A stretch of 10,424 nucleotides of DNA from Methylocapsa sp. (GTDB lineage Bacteria; Pseudomonadota; Alphaproteobacteria; Rhizobiales; Beijerinckiaceae): positions 1 through 10,424 of the forward strand of contig PLUZ01000406.1 of assembly GCA_003162995.1 (NCBI GenBank). The letters are read 5' to 3'. A program made the position numbers and the translations under genes. Under the pieces are notes generated by a model. That model ran no database searches and had not been told where the DNA came from. It saw only the letters and a list, made by a program, of their open reading frames with translations. Each line of letters begins with the position of its first letter. The first letter of the stretch is position 1. Below, one piece after another: positions 1 through 7,374 of the stretch.

Positions 1-636
1 CATATCGTCTGCTACCGACAAGATGCGTCCGGGCCACTTGCCAAGACCGCCGGCTACGGTATCCTTTTCGAGTCTCGCCCGCTGGTGATCTTTAGTTTGT
101 GCGTCATGCTGTTCCATCTCGCCAATGCAGCGATGCTGCCACTGGTGGGACAGAAGCTGGCAGCCGCCTATCCGAAGGAAGCAACGGCGATGATGTCGGC
201 CTGTATTGTCGCCGCCCAACTGGTGATGGTGCCGATTGCTGTGCTGGTGGGACGCACTGCCGACACTTGGGGGCGTAAGCCGCTGTTCCTGGTCGGGTTC
301 GCCATCCTGCCTATTCGGGCAGTGCTATACACCTTCTCTGATAACAGCTTCTGGCTAATAGGTGTCCAGGTGCTGGACGGCGTGGGAGCCGGGATTTTCG
401 GCGCTCTCACACCCCTTGTGATCGCCGATATCATGCGGGGCACAGGGCGTTACAACCTGGCGCAGGGTGCAGTCGCCACCGTTCAGGGGATTGGCGCGTC
501 ATTAAGCGGCCTGACCGCCGGTGTGGTCGTGGATCGCTATGGTTACTCCGTCACATTCTTGACCTTGGGGGCTGCCGCCGCTGTCGCACTGATCGTCTTT
601 GCTATTGGCATGCCAGAAACGGCGAACCACGAATAA
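1..636 (+). CDS. MFS transporter, C-terminal half (5' end outside window)
   Basis: The frame is open from base 1 to the TAA at 634-636 (211 codons). The gene starts upstream of the window, and the GTG at 85 is only an internal codon. The product is a major facilitator superfamily permease of the inner membrane. The visible part corresponds to about transmembrane helices 7-12. A motif-A-like loop (GRTADTWGRKP, around visible residues 84-94) is the typical MFS cytoplasmic loop between two helices. Later segments include a GxxxSxxxAG-type helix (GIGASLSGLTAG) and a closing hydrophobic helix ending in a short tail, MPETANHE. Family membership is clear; the substrate cannot be told from this half. 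The next feature on the same strand is a probable ncRNA, so the transporter is not in an operon with purA. Codons such as CTA and ATA occur here and are rare in purA, a weak hint of a different history. Confidence 0.88.
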   Translation, partial: HIVCYRQDASGPLAKTAGYGILFESRPLVIFSLCVMLFHLANAAMLPLVGQKLAAAYPKEATAMMSACIVAAQLVMVPIAVLVGRTADTWGRKPLFLVGFAILPIRAVLYTFSDNSFWLIGVQVLDGVGAGIFGALTPLVIADIMRGTGRYNLAQGAVATVQGIGASLSGLTAGVVVDRYGYSVTFLTLGAAAAVALIVFAIGMPETANHE

Positions 637-736
637 AGAGAGCATAACTTGGAGCAGAAGGAAACTGAGTACTGCTCGACAGGGCGACGTCTTGGTTAGG
701 CGAAGGCTCACCCCTTCCTTCGTGCATGATGGCGAG

Positions 737-765
737 GGTACAAAAGTGCAATTTCACCTTATATT
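737..765 (+). promoter_or_regulatory. Possible promoter of the structured RNA upstream of purA
   Basis: A TATATT -10-like box lies at 760-765. Seventeen bases upstream is a weak -35-like GGTACA (737-742). The predicted start near 771 would give an RNA of about 171 nucleotides ending at the terminator at 905-941. The -35 match is poor, so the call rests mainly on the -10 box and on the downstream RNA structure. Confidence 0.25.
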
Positions 766-770
766 TCAGG

Positions 771-941
771 TCATTCTTGCACTGTGCGAATTTCTTGATT
801 TTTGCACATAGCGTTTCCCGAGGGTTAGGTCCGCTTGGTTCCCCAACCTACCGGACAAGCCTTTACTCCAGCGGCTGAAGCGTGTACCCCGTTCCCGCAA
901 TGGACCCGGTGCAGCCGTTGCGGTTGCACCGGGCTTATTTT
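771..941 (+). ncRNA. Probable structured small RNA, 6S RNA candidate
   Basis: An elongated fold can be drawn for this stretch. A hairpin at 829-856 has gtccg (829-833) pairing with cggac (852-856) and an inner ggtt/aacc stem around a CCCC loop. Outside it, short helices pair ccg 818-820 with cgg 872-874, gc 811-812 with gc 880-881, tgcac 803-807 with gtgta 882-886, and tgcg 785-788 with cgca 896-899. This leaves open internal loops. A strong intrinsic terminator closes the 3' end. The CGGACAAGCCUUUA segment at 852-865 resembles the CCGAGAAGCCUUAAA segment of E. coli 6S RNA (from memory). The length (about 170 nt) and rod-with-bubble shape fit 6S RNA, which binds the RNA polymerase holoenzyme. 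The alternative is an attenuator leader for purA. The exact ends are uncertain. Confidence 0.42.
905..941 (+). terminator. Intrinsic terminator upstream of purA
   Basis: A perfect 9-bp stem (cccggtgca 905-913 with tgcaccggg 925-933) extends inward by three more pairs (one G-U) to a 5-base loop, gttgc (917-921). It is followed by cttattttt. This is a textbook rho-independent terminator, and it lies 46 bases before the purA start. Transcripts from upstream should therefore end here, either as a free small RNA or as an attenuated purA leader. Confidence 0.8.
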
Positions 942-987
942 TGGCGGCTCCTTTAGAGGGAACCTTCGCGCAAGGCGATTGAATTCC

Positions 988-2283
988 ATGGCGAATGTGG
1001 TGGTGGTCGGCGCTCAATGGGGCGACGAGGGAAAAGGCAAGATCGTCGATTGGCTGTCGCTCGAGGCCGACATCGTGGTGCGCTTTCAGGGCGGCCACAA
1101 TGCCGGGCATACGCTCGTCATCGACGACAAGGTCTATAAGCTCAATTTGTTGCCGTCCGGCATCGTGCGGCCCGGAAAACTCTCGATCATCGGCAATGGC
1201 GTTGTCTTCGATCCGCATCATTTCGTGGAGGAAATCACCAAGCTCGCGGCGCAGGGCATCGAAATCTCACCAAAAAATTTAAAAATCGCCGAAAACGTCA
1301 CGCTGATCCTGGCTTTGCACCGCGAACTCGACGCCCATCGCGAATCCTCCAAGATCGAGGCCTTAAAAATAGGCACCACGAAGCGCGGCATCGGGCCCGC
1401 CTATGAAGACAAGGTGGGACGCCGCGCGATCCGCCTCATGGACCTTGCCGAACCCGATACTTTGGATCAAAAAATCGCCCGGCTGCTTGCCCATCACGAG
1501 CCGCTGCGCCGGGGTCTTGGACTCGAACCTGTCACCGCAGAGGCCATTCGCGCCGAGCTCGATTGTGTCGCGCCGAAAATTCTCCCCTACATGGACGCGA
1601 CCTGGGAGCTGCTCGACAGCGCCCGGCGCGCCGGCAAGCGCATCCTCTTCGAAGGCGCCCAAGGCGCCCTGCTCGATATCGATCACGGCACCTACCCCTT
1701 TGTGACCTCGTCGAACACGGTCGCCGCGAATGCCGCCACGGGCTCGGGCCTCGGCCCGAAGGCGATCGGTTATGTGCTCGGAATCGCCAAGGCCTATACG
1801 ACACGGGTCGGCGGCGGCCCGTTTCCGACGGAACTCCTCGACAGCATCGGGGAACGGATCGGCGATCGCGGCCGGGAATTCGGGACGGTGACGGGACGGC
1901 GCCGGCGTTGCGGCTGGTTTGACGCGGTGCTCGTTCGGCAAACCGTGAAAACCTCCGGGATCGACGGGATCGCCCTTACCAAGCTCGATATTCTCGATGG
2001 TTTCGAGGAAATCAAGGTTTGTGTCGGCTATCTTCTCGACGGAGAGCGCATCGGGAGATTGCCGGCAAGCCAGGCCGCTCAAGCCAGGGTCCAGCCCATC
2101 TATGAGACGATCGAGGGGTGGAAAGGCACAACCGCTGGCGCGCGCTCCTGGGCCGCGCTGCCGGCGCAGGCGATCAAATATGTGCGCCGTATCGAGGAAC
2201 TGATCGAGGCACCGGTGGCACTTCTCTCGACCAGTCCCGAGCGGGCCGATACGATCCTCGTTAATAATCCTTTCAGCGATTGA
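988..2283 (+). CDS. purA: Adenylosuccinate synthetase
   Basis: PurA couples GTP hydrolysis to joining IMP and aspartate, giving adenylosuccinate, the first committed step to AMP. It is a cytoplasmic homodimer. The product is 431 residues, the usual bacterial length. The N-terminal signature GDEGKGK is at residues 12-18 with catalytic Asp13. The GGHNAGHT motif at 35-42 includes catalytic His41. [26 protein letters not shown] and [11 protein letters not shown], all conserved in the family, follow in order. The start is the ATG at 988. The frame stays open upstream to 835, but that extension would run through the intrinsic terminator and lacks PurA similarity. The ribosome site is weak (AAGGCG about ten bases upstream). 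The gene is intact. It is probably the first of a two-gene unit with the gene that starts 75 bases downstream of its stop. Confidence 0.97.
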   Translation: MANVVVVGAQWGDEGKGKIVDWLSLEADIVVRFQGGHNAGHTLVIDDKVYKLNLLPSGIVRPGKLSIIGNGVVFDPHHFVEEITKLAAQGIEISPKNLKIAENVTLILALHRELDAHRESSKIEALKIGTTKRGIGPAYEDKVGRRAIRLMDLAEPDTLDQKIARLLAHHEPLRRGLGLEPVTAEAIRAELDCVAPKILPYMDATWELLDSARRAGKRILFEGAQGALLDIDHGTYPFVTSSNTVAANAATGSGLGPKAIGYVLGIAKAYTTRVGGGPFPTELLDSIGERIGDRGREFGTVTGRRRRCGWFDAVLVRQTVKTSGIDGIALTKLDILDGFEEIKVCVGYLLDGERIGRLPASQAAQARVQPIYETIEGWKGTTAGARSWAALPAQAIKYVRRIEELIEAPVALLSTSPERADTILVNNPFSD

Positions 2284-2358
2284 TGGCCTTGTCTCGATTG
2301 TTTCGCTAATGTTCACGCTGGGATTGACGAGAGGCCGATCAAATGCTCTCAACGCGAC

Positions 2359-4005
2359 ATGGCTGACTATTACCCGCTGCTAGCCAAGGCCGTCGCAGGC
2401 CTGCCGAATTCGACCGCCGAAACGCGCCATGCCATTTACGAGCGGGCGCGCAAAGCGCTCTTTGGTCAATTGCGCAATCTCGATCCACCGGTGCCGGCGG
2501 AAACGATTGAACGCGAAGCGCAAGCTCTGGAGCGGGCGGTCGCCCAGCTCGAAACGGAAATGACGTTGCTGGCTGGTCCGGACAGCGGCATCCCTTTGGC
2601 TGAGACGCCTGAAACAAATTTCGGCGGCTCGAAGTCTCCCGCCGCCAGGTCCCCGGCGCCTGAGCCAAGCGCGGCGCCGCTGCCTAAATCCGGGGCTTGG
2701 GCTCCTGATCCGCTTGACCGCGCTCCCTCCGCAAAGCCGGCGGGACCGGCGGCGCGAACGCCGCGCGCTCCCCTGCCCCCCCTGAAAGTCCGCCGTGATC
2801 CGCCGGGCGTAAGCCCAGCCGCCTGGCCGATCGGGGCGCCGCAGTCCGGCGTAGCTTCCAACCACAAAAGGCCAACGTCGCTGTCCGGCCTTACGCCAGC
2901 GGCTCCCTCCGCATCGAAGCCATCGGCTGCGCAAGACACGTCTCAAGTCTCGGCAGCCGGCATTGCCCCTTACGGCGAAGCCGCAGTTTCCGAACCGGAC
3001 TTCCAGCCTATTCCCGGGGACGCATCCGGCCCGGACGCCTCTTTTTTGAATGCGCCGTCCTTTGAAACGTTCATCCCGGAAGCGCCAAACGAGAGCCCCG
3101 AGGGTTACGAACCGGCGGCGAGAACGCGGATAGAAGCGCAACGTCCTTACGCACCGCGTCCCGCAGGAGATACCGGAACGGCCAGGCGCGTTGGGATTGT
3201 TGTCGGAATTGTCGGTGTGGTCGTCGCCCTTGTCGCGATCGCCGCCTATAAGCTGCGCGACCGCCCCGAGGATCTTCTGCCTTTGCAAGGTTCTTCGCCA
3301 TCGATCCAAGGCGAGGCGGGCTCCGGCGGCAAGATCATCGATCGTATTGACGCCGGCAGCGCGACACCAGGAGCGCCGGCAGCGACGGCGGGTGCACCTT
3401 CCTCGACCGCCGCTCGCAACGATGGAGCAAAAAGCGGACCTGGACCCGCCAATCCCGCCGTACCCGTCGCCCACCGCGCCGCCTTGCTGATGGAGGCGCC
3501 GGAAGAACAAGCCAAGGTGAAAGCATTTCTCGGCACGGTCGTCTGGAAGGTCGATAACGTCAGCAATGGTCCGGATGAGCCGTTAAGCATGGCGGTTCGT
3601 GCCGAGGTTGACATCCCTGAACAGAAACTACAGTCGGCCATCATCATTCAAAAGAATTTCGATAGCACGCTGCCGGCTTCACATACCATCAAACTACACT
3701 TCTCTGTTAAGCCGGACAGCCCGTTAGCCAATATCAAGCAGGTCAATGTGTTGCTGCGGCGCGAAGATACTCCTACAGGAGACGCCCTGAAGGGGATTAC
3801 CGTGCCGGTCACGGAGAATTCCTTCCTGATCGGTCTTAGCCGCGGCGACGGCGAGGCGTCCAATCTCGAGCTTCTACGGTCCCGCGAATGGATCGATATT
3901 CCGATCGTTCTTGCCAACGGCCATATTGCGAAATTGACCTTCGAAAAAGGACCGTCGGGGCGCAACGCGCTCGATGACGCGATGGCGTCCTGGCAGGCGC
4001 GATAA
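2359..4005 (+). CDS. Single-span Pro/Ala-rich membrane protein of unknown function
   Basis: I recognise this as the kind of uncharacterised protein often found beside purA in Rhizobiales, but no function is known to me. It has 548 residues. The first about 70 form a charged, helix-prone cytoplasmic domain (starting MADYYPLLAKAVAG, then two Glu/Arg-rich helices at 20-65). Residues 85-270 are a Pro/Ala/Ser-rich disordered linker. One transmembrane helix is at about 277-297 (VGIVVGIVGVVVALVAIAAY). A second low-complexity linker (310-370) leads to a folded C-terminal domain (372-548), predicted periplasmic with the N terminus inside. That domain is rich in alternating beta-like stretches (KAFLGTVVWKVDNV, KLHFSVKP, IPIVLANGHIAKLTFEKG). 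The ATG at 2359 is chosen because MADYYP looks like the family N terminus. Its own ribosome site is poor. A seven-codon ORF (2343-2366) with a better site, GAGAGG at 2330-2335, overlaps it and may couple translation. Confidence 0.85.
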   Translation: MADYYPLLAKAVAGLPNSTAETRHAIYERARKALFGQLRNLDPPVPAETIEREAQALERAVAQLETEMTLLAGPDSGIPLAETPETNFGGSKSPAARSPAPEPSAAPLPKSGAWAPDPLDRAPSAKPAGPAARTPRAPLPPLKVRRDPPGVSPAAWPIGAPQSGVASNHKRPTSLSGLTPAAPSASKPSAAQDTSQVSAAGIAPYGEAAVSEPDFQPIPGDASGPDASFLNAPSFETFIPEAPNESPEGYEPAARTRIEAQRPYAPRPAGDTGTARRVGIVVGIVGVVVALVAIAAYKLRDRPEDLLPLQGSSPSIQGEAGSGGKIIDRIDAGSATPGAPAATAGAPSSTAARNDGAKSGPGPANPAVPVAHRAALLMEAPEEQAKVKAFLGTVVWKVDNVSNGPDEPLSMAVRAEVDIPEQKLQSAIIIQKNFDSTLPASHTIKLHFSVKPDSPLANIKQVNVLLRREDTPTGDALKGITVPVTENSFLIGLSRGDGEASNLELLRSREWIDIPIVLANGHIAKLTFEKGPSGRNALDDAMASWQAR

Positions 4006-4039
4006 GGAAAGCCTGATGGTGGTGTGATCTTGCGCCGTC

Positions 4040-4906
4040 TCATGGCACTTGCATGAGCGCCTGTCCAACACGGATAACGGTTCCTTCTTGAACGCTTTCG
4101 CACAGTGTGAAGCCATCTGGCGCGAAGACGATAATGGTCGATCCGTGCTGAAACCAGCCCATGTCTTCGCCTTTGCGGAAGCTTGCATCGCAGGCAATGA
4201 CGTTAGGCCCGCGGTAGCCGAGATTGAGCAAGATATCGAGGAAGCGCAGCCTAATGCTGGCCACAAGGATCGCCGCGACCGGCACCAAAGCGATGCTGTG
4301 GCCGGTGATGTCAAGCCTTGTTCGAATCACAGCGCGTTCGTTCTTGCAGAAGAGTTTCTCGACCCGTTTGAGTGCAATGGGATTAACGTTCCAGGTGTCC
4401 CCTGAGATGTAGGTCACTTGTTCCACGCGGCAGTCGTGGGGAGCGTGGAAATGATGGTACATGCTGGACGTGAGCCGCAGGGTAACATAGCGGCCATTAC
4501 GGTAGAGATTTACGAGATCCGAATCGCCAAGCAAATCCTGCAAACTGTAGGGAAATCCCTTGATCTGCATCAACTCGGTGCCCTTGATCGTGCCGCACGC
4601 GCCGACGATAGCGTCGCATGGGCTGACAAGCACCGCAGGATCCATTGCGATGGGCCGGGCTCCATCCTTGAGTTCCCGGATGAAACACTCATGCATGCTA
4701 CGAAATTGCGTTTTCTTCGCTTCGCTCAAGTCCAAATCGGAGAACAGGCGCCAAACGGCAATCGACACATCGCGCACGAACGGCTGTTCAATTTGGCTGA
4801 ACCAGCCCATGAACTTGGTTGCCAAGCGCCGGGGGATCCGGTTGGTCAATAGAAAATTGAGGTCCTCCTGCTGGACGGCCTTTGCGATAAGAGATCGAAT
4901 TGTCAT
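4040..4906 (-). CDS. psd: Phosphatidylserine decarboxylase, E. coli-like long type
   Basis: The enzyme decarboxylates phosphatidylserine to phosphatidylethanolamine at the inner membrane. It is a self-processing pyruvoyl enzyme. The product has 288 residues from the ATG at 4906. The family motifs are present: SPCDA with Asp98, YHHFHAP (150-156) with His151 and His154, ISGDTWNVN, and the cleavage motif HGST with Ser256. By alignment from memory these match the E. coli triad Asp90/His147/Ser254. Cleavage before Ser256 would give a beta chain of 255 residues and an alpha chain of 33. The motif reads HGST where E. coli has LGST; the residue before GST varies in the family. The frame continues upstream to 4984, but that would overlap the divergent gene, and family similarity begins at MTIRSLIAK. 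The rhizobial housekeeping Psd is usually shorter (about 230 residues, next to pssA), so this may be a second copy with a special role. It converges with the gene ending at 4005. Confidence 0.93.
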   Translation of the reverse strand: MTIRSLIAKAVQQEDLNFLLTNRIPRRLATKFMGWFSQIEQPFVRDVSIAVWRLFSDLDLSEAKKTQFRSMHECFIRELKDGARPIAMDPAVLVSPCDAIVGACGTIKGTELMQIKGFPYSLQDLLGDSDLVNLYRNGRYVTLRLTSSMYHHFHAPHDCRVEQVTYISGDTWNVNPIALKRVEKLFCKNERAVIRTRLDITGHSIALVPVAAILVASIRLRFLDILLNLGYRGPNVIACDASFRKGEDMGWFQHGSTIIVFAPDGFTLCESVQEGTVIRVGQALMQVP

Positions 4907-4937
4907 GATTTGGTAATATCGCCTCGATAGGCCGTAA

Positions 4938-6629
4938 ATGATGGAATCACGGTACACATTATTTGCACTGTCTGCCCTTGGCACGGCGGTGTTGATTGCA
5001 TCGCTGGCGAAGCTGAAGACGCGGCTGGAGCTGTCGAAGGCAAAGCATCGGTCGTTGGCTGGGCATGCCCGGATGGGGAAGCGGATCGCGTCGCTTATCC
5101 CGTTCTACGAATACGACGAAGCGCAGTTCTTCCGCGCGGACTCGGCGCCGGACGATATTGCGGCGCGCCGGGAGGCCGGCTTTGCGCGCCTCTCGAAACT
5201 CTACCGGGACCGGTTTGCGGAGACGAATCAGCTCACCGCAAAGGTCAAAGACAGCATTTCCGACCTTCAATTCACCGAAGCCTACCGGGTGCCTTTTCAA
5301 TTCAGCCGCTTTGTCCGCGAACACCTCAGCGCCGGCGCCTTCGTCCAATCGTCTTCCGGCGTAACCCTTACCGATCTCGACGGCAATCGCTTCTACGATC
5401 TGACGGGGTCCTATGGCGTGAACGTCTTTGGGTACGATTTCTACAAGGAGTGCATCGAGGCGGGCGTGCAACGCGTTCGTGACCTCGGCCCCGTGCTGGG
5501 CGCTTATCATCCGGTGATCGCCACTAATGTTCAACGGCTCAAGGAAATTTCCGGGCAGGACGAAGTTTCGTTTCACATGTCCGGCACAGAGGCGGTTATG
5601 CAAGCGGTGCGGCTTGCCCGCTACCACACAAGCCGGTCTCATTTGGTGCGTTTTTGCGGCGCCTATCATGGATGGTGGGGGGATGTGCAACCGGGTATCG
5701 GCAATCCCGTCCCAGCGGAGAATACCTACACTTTGAAAGACATGTCCGAGGATTCTTTGCGCGTGCTGCGCAATCGCCGCGACATTGCGTGCGTGCTTAT
5801 CAATCCGCTGCAGGCGCTGCATCCGAATGCCGGCGCGTTTTCGGATTCCTCGCTGGTCGATAGTGCAAGATGCACGAACTTTGACAAAGAAGCCTACACC
5901 GATTGGCTGAAGCGCCTGCGTGCTGTCTGCACCGAACGTAACATCGTGCTGATCTTCGATGAGGTTTTCGTCGGCTTCCGCCTCGCACTTGGCGGGGCGC
6001 AAGAGTATTTCGGCATTCGGGCCGATATTGTCACCTATGGGAAGACGCTCGGAGGAGGCCTTCCGATCGGGGTGGTCTGTGGCCGCAAGGATTTGATGAA
6101 GCGCTACCGCGACGATCGCCCCGCGGACATTTGCTTTGCCCGCGGGACCTTCAACTCGCATCCCTACGTCATGGGCGCTATGAGCGCGTTCCTTGAGCGG
6201 ATCGAAAGCCCGGAAATTCGCAAATTGTACGGCACTCTCGATTCGGTGTGGAACAACCGGGCAGAGCAGTTCAACCGGCGCTTGCGCGACGAGGGCCTGC
6301 CGGTGCAGGTGGCGAACATGTCCTCTATCTGGAGTGTCGTCTACACGCGGCCATCGCGTTACAACTGGATGCTGCAATATTATCTGCGCGCCGAAGGATT
6401 GGCGCTGAGCTGGATCGGAACCGGCCGCTTTATCTTCAGTTTGAATTACACGGACGCCGACTTCGAAGCGGTCACGAGTAAATTCGTGACCGCTGCCAGA
6501 GCAATGCAGCAAGATGGCTGGTGGTGGTCCTATCCTTTGGCGACAAACACATCGATCAGGCGGCAAATCCTGCGGGAGATGGTTGTTCACCGCCTCAAAC
6601 GGAAACGCCGCCGCACCCGCGCCGGATAG
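4938..6629 (+). CDS. Membrane-anchored class III PLP aminotransferase (glutamate-1-semialdehyde aminomutase-like)
   Basis: A 563-residue PLP enzyme of the class III (fold type I) aminotransferase family. An N-terminal hydrophobic segment (residues 6-24) followed by Lys/Arg suggests a membrane anchor with the enzyme in the cytoplasm. A charged helical region (40-110) precedes the catalytic domain. Key motifs are SGTEAVMQAVRLAR (215-228, phosphate binding), GAYHGWWGD (241-249), IFDEVFVGFR with Asp341 (contacts the pyridine nitrogen), and YGKTLGGGLPIG with Schiff-base Lys369. The C-terminal tail is very basic. The sequence resembles glutamate-1-semialdehyde aminomutase most, but at about 430 residues that enzyme has no anchor, so a tetrapyrrole role is unlikely. 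The substrate is unknown; an aldehyde or keto group on a lipid is one idea. ATG 4938 or 4941 is the start, only 31 bases from the psd start on the other strand. The 3' end overlaps the next gene by 43 bases, tail to tail. Confidence 0.88.
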   Translation: MMESRYTLFALSALGTAVLIASLAKLKTRLELSKAKHRSLAGHARMGKRIASLIPFYEYDEAQFFRADSAPDDIAARREAGFARLSKLYRDRFAETNQLTAKVKDSISDLQFTEAYRVPFQFSRFVREHLSAGAFVQSSSGVTLTDLDGNRFYDLTGSYGVNVFGYDFYKECIEAGVQRVRDLGPVLGAYHPVIATNVQRLKEISGQDEVSFHMSGTEAVMQAVRLARYHTSRSHLVRFCGAYHGWWGDVQPGIGNPVPAENTYTLKDMSEDSLRVLRNRRDIACVLINPLQALHPNAGAFSDSSLVDSARCTNFDKEAYTDWLKRLRAVCTERNIVLIFDEVFVGFRLALGGAQEYFGIRADIVTYGKTLGGGLPIGVVCGRKDLMKRYRDDRPADICFARGTFNSHPYVMGAMSAFLERIESPEIRKLYGTLDSVWNNRAEQFNRRLRDEGLPVQVANMSSIWSVVYTRPSRYNWMLQYYLRAEGLALSWIGTGRFIFSLNYTDADFEAVTSKFVTAARAMQQDGWWWSYPLATNTSIRRQILREMVVHRLKRKRRRTRAG

Positions 6630-7228
6630 TGCTCCGGCGTCATCGAATCGAACAACTCGCCGCGCATCAGGTAGAGCGGCGCCATGTGATAGAGCTTGAT
6701 ATCGTGAAAAGGATCGGTCAGGATTTTTGCCGCCCACGCGAGCCCTGTCTCAACGTCCCTGATGAAAAACAGCTGGACAGTCCGGTAGATAAGGCCAGCG
6801 GCGCCGATGAACAACCACATCAAAGCCACCTTCTGGATGAAACTGGCGTCGCTTATATGCGGGTTGAAGATACCGAAGAGCGTCGGATCAAGTAAAAGCA
6901 CGAGCGGAGAAAGCGCCCAGATCGTCATTAAAACGACCTTGCGTTGCAGGTTGTACCCAACCTTGATTTCTTCTTTGTACTCGTGTGTGGCGTGGTTCAC
7001 CTCATCGTAGCCCTTGGGCTCGAAGAAGAAGTGCCCAATTTGCCGGGTCATCATCGCGGCAAGCCAGCCAGTCAATGCAGCCGCGACCGGGTTCGTAAAC
7101 ACCAGCACATAGGCGCACAAGAAGCTGATCGCACTGAACAAGTGCAACGACTGGTTGATCCGGCTGTGATGATAATAGCGATGATCGTCCCACCGCTGGG
7201 TTCTAAGAACCTCAAGAAACTCGTCCAT
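6587..7228 (-). CDS. Mpo1-like (DUF962) polytopic membrane protein
   Basis: A 213-residue membrane protein. The N-terminal half matches my memory of the DUF962/Mpo1 pattern: a YHH...N..LH motif (His20, His21, His29) and, after two hydrophobic helices (about 30-62), IGHFFFEP (His66). Two more hydrophobic stretches are at about 97-113 and 132-153. Extra histidines occur in NHATHEY (His79, His82) and near the C terminus. Yeast Mpo1 is an iron(II)-dependent dioxygenase of the endoplasmic reticulum that shortens 2-hydroxy fatty acids by alpha-oxidation, with metal-binding histidines. Bacterial homologues are mostly uncharacterised, so the activity here is inference. The ATG at 7228 is preferred over the GTG at 7231 because AGGTGG lies seven bases upstream of it. 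The last 43 bases overlap the aminotransferase gene on the other strand. Confidence 0.72.
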   Translation of the reverse strand: MDEFLEVLRTQRWDDHRYYHHSRINQSLHLFSAISFLCAYVLVFTNPVAAALTGWLAAMMTRQIGHFFFEPKGYDEVNHATHEYKEEIKVGYNLQRKVVLMTIWALSPLVLLLDPTLFGIFNPHISDASFIQKVALMWLFIGAAGLIYRTVQLFFIRDVETGLAWAAKILTDPFHDIKLYHMAPLYLMRGELFDSMTPEHYPARVRRRFRLRR

Positions 7229-7337
7229 CACCCTCCCACCTCATATGTTTATGGCCTATACGTTAAATGTGACAGTTCCAGCACAGCTTCCCAAAATGCG
7301 ATTGGCTTTTTAAAAGGAAATTTGTGCTCCTAGGCAA

Positions 7338-7354
7338 AGTCCGGCCAGCGGACT
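7338..7354 (-). terminator. Weak hairpin downstream of pmtA
   Basis: An inverted repeat, agtccg 7338-7343 with cggact 7349-7354 around a five-base loop, lies about 20 bases beyond the pmtA stop. Read on the minus strand it is followed only by TTGCC, not a real T run. It could end or protect the pmtA transcript, but the support is structural only. Confidence 0.25.
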
Positions 7355-7374
7355 CAGCATGGTCGAGTGCGTGT

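Larger units (their letters stand above)
637..987. other. Intergenic region between transporter and purA
   Basis: No protein gene is supported in these 351 bases. The left part has two short inverted repeats downstream of the transporter: gagcag 652-657 with ctgctc 672-677, and cgaagg 701-706 with ccttcg 717-722. Neither is followed by a T run, so both are poor terminators. The right part holds a probable structured RNA with its own terminator, listed separately. The last 46 bases, after the terminator, form the purA leader. Confidence 0.6.

Noticed and set aside
652..722. Two inverted repeats after the transporter as terminators
   Set aside because: The stems are only six bases and neither has a T run.
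835..987. In-frame N-terminal extension of purA
   Set aside because: It would translate the terminator hairpin and a probable RNA gene, and PurA similarity starts exactly at the ATG at 988.
1363..2352. 329-codon antisense frame over purA
   Set aside because: purA on the other strand is unmistakable; the antisense product is low in recognisable structure.
2380..3510. 376-codon antisense Arg-rich frame
   Set aside because: Its Arg/Gly richness comes from complementing Pro/Ala codons of the real gene.
4907..4984. Longer start of psd at 4984
   Set aside because: It would overlap the start of the divergent aminotransferase by 47 bases and adds residues without family similarity.
4959..6737. 592-codon open frame antisense to the aminotransferase
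   Set aside because: It mirrors a clear class III aminotransferase codon by codon, shows no family motif, and is a common by-product of GC-rich third positions.
7229..7374. Promoter for the Mpo1-like gene
   Set aside because: Several AT-rich boxes can be paired at different spacings on the minus strand, and none stands out, so no site is called.
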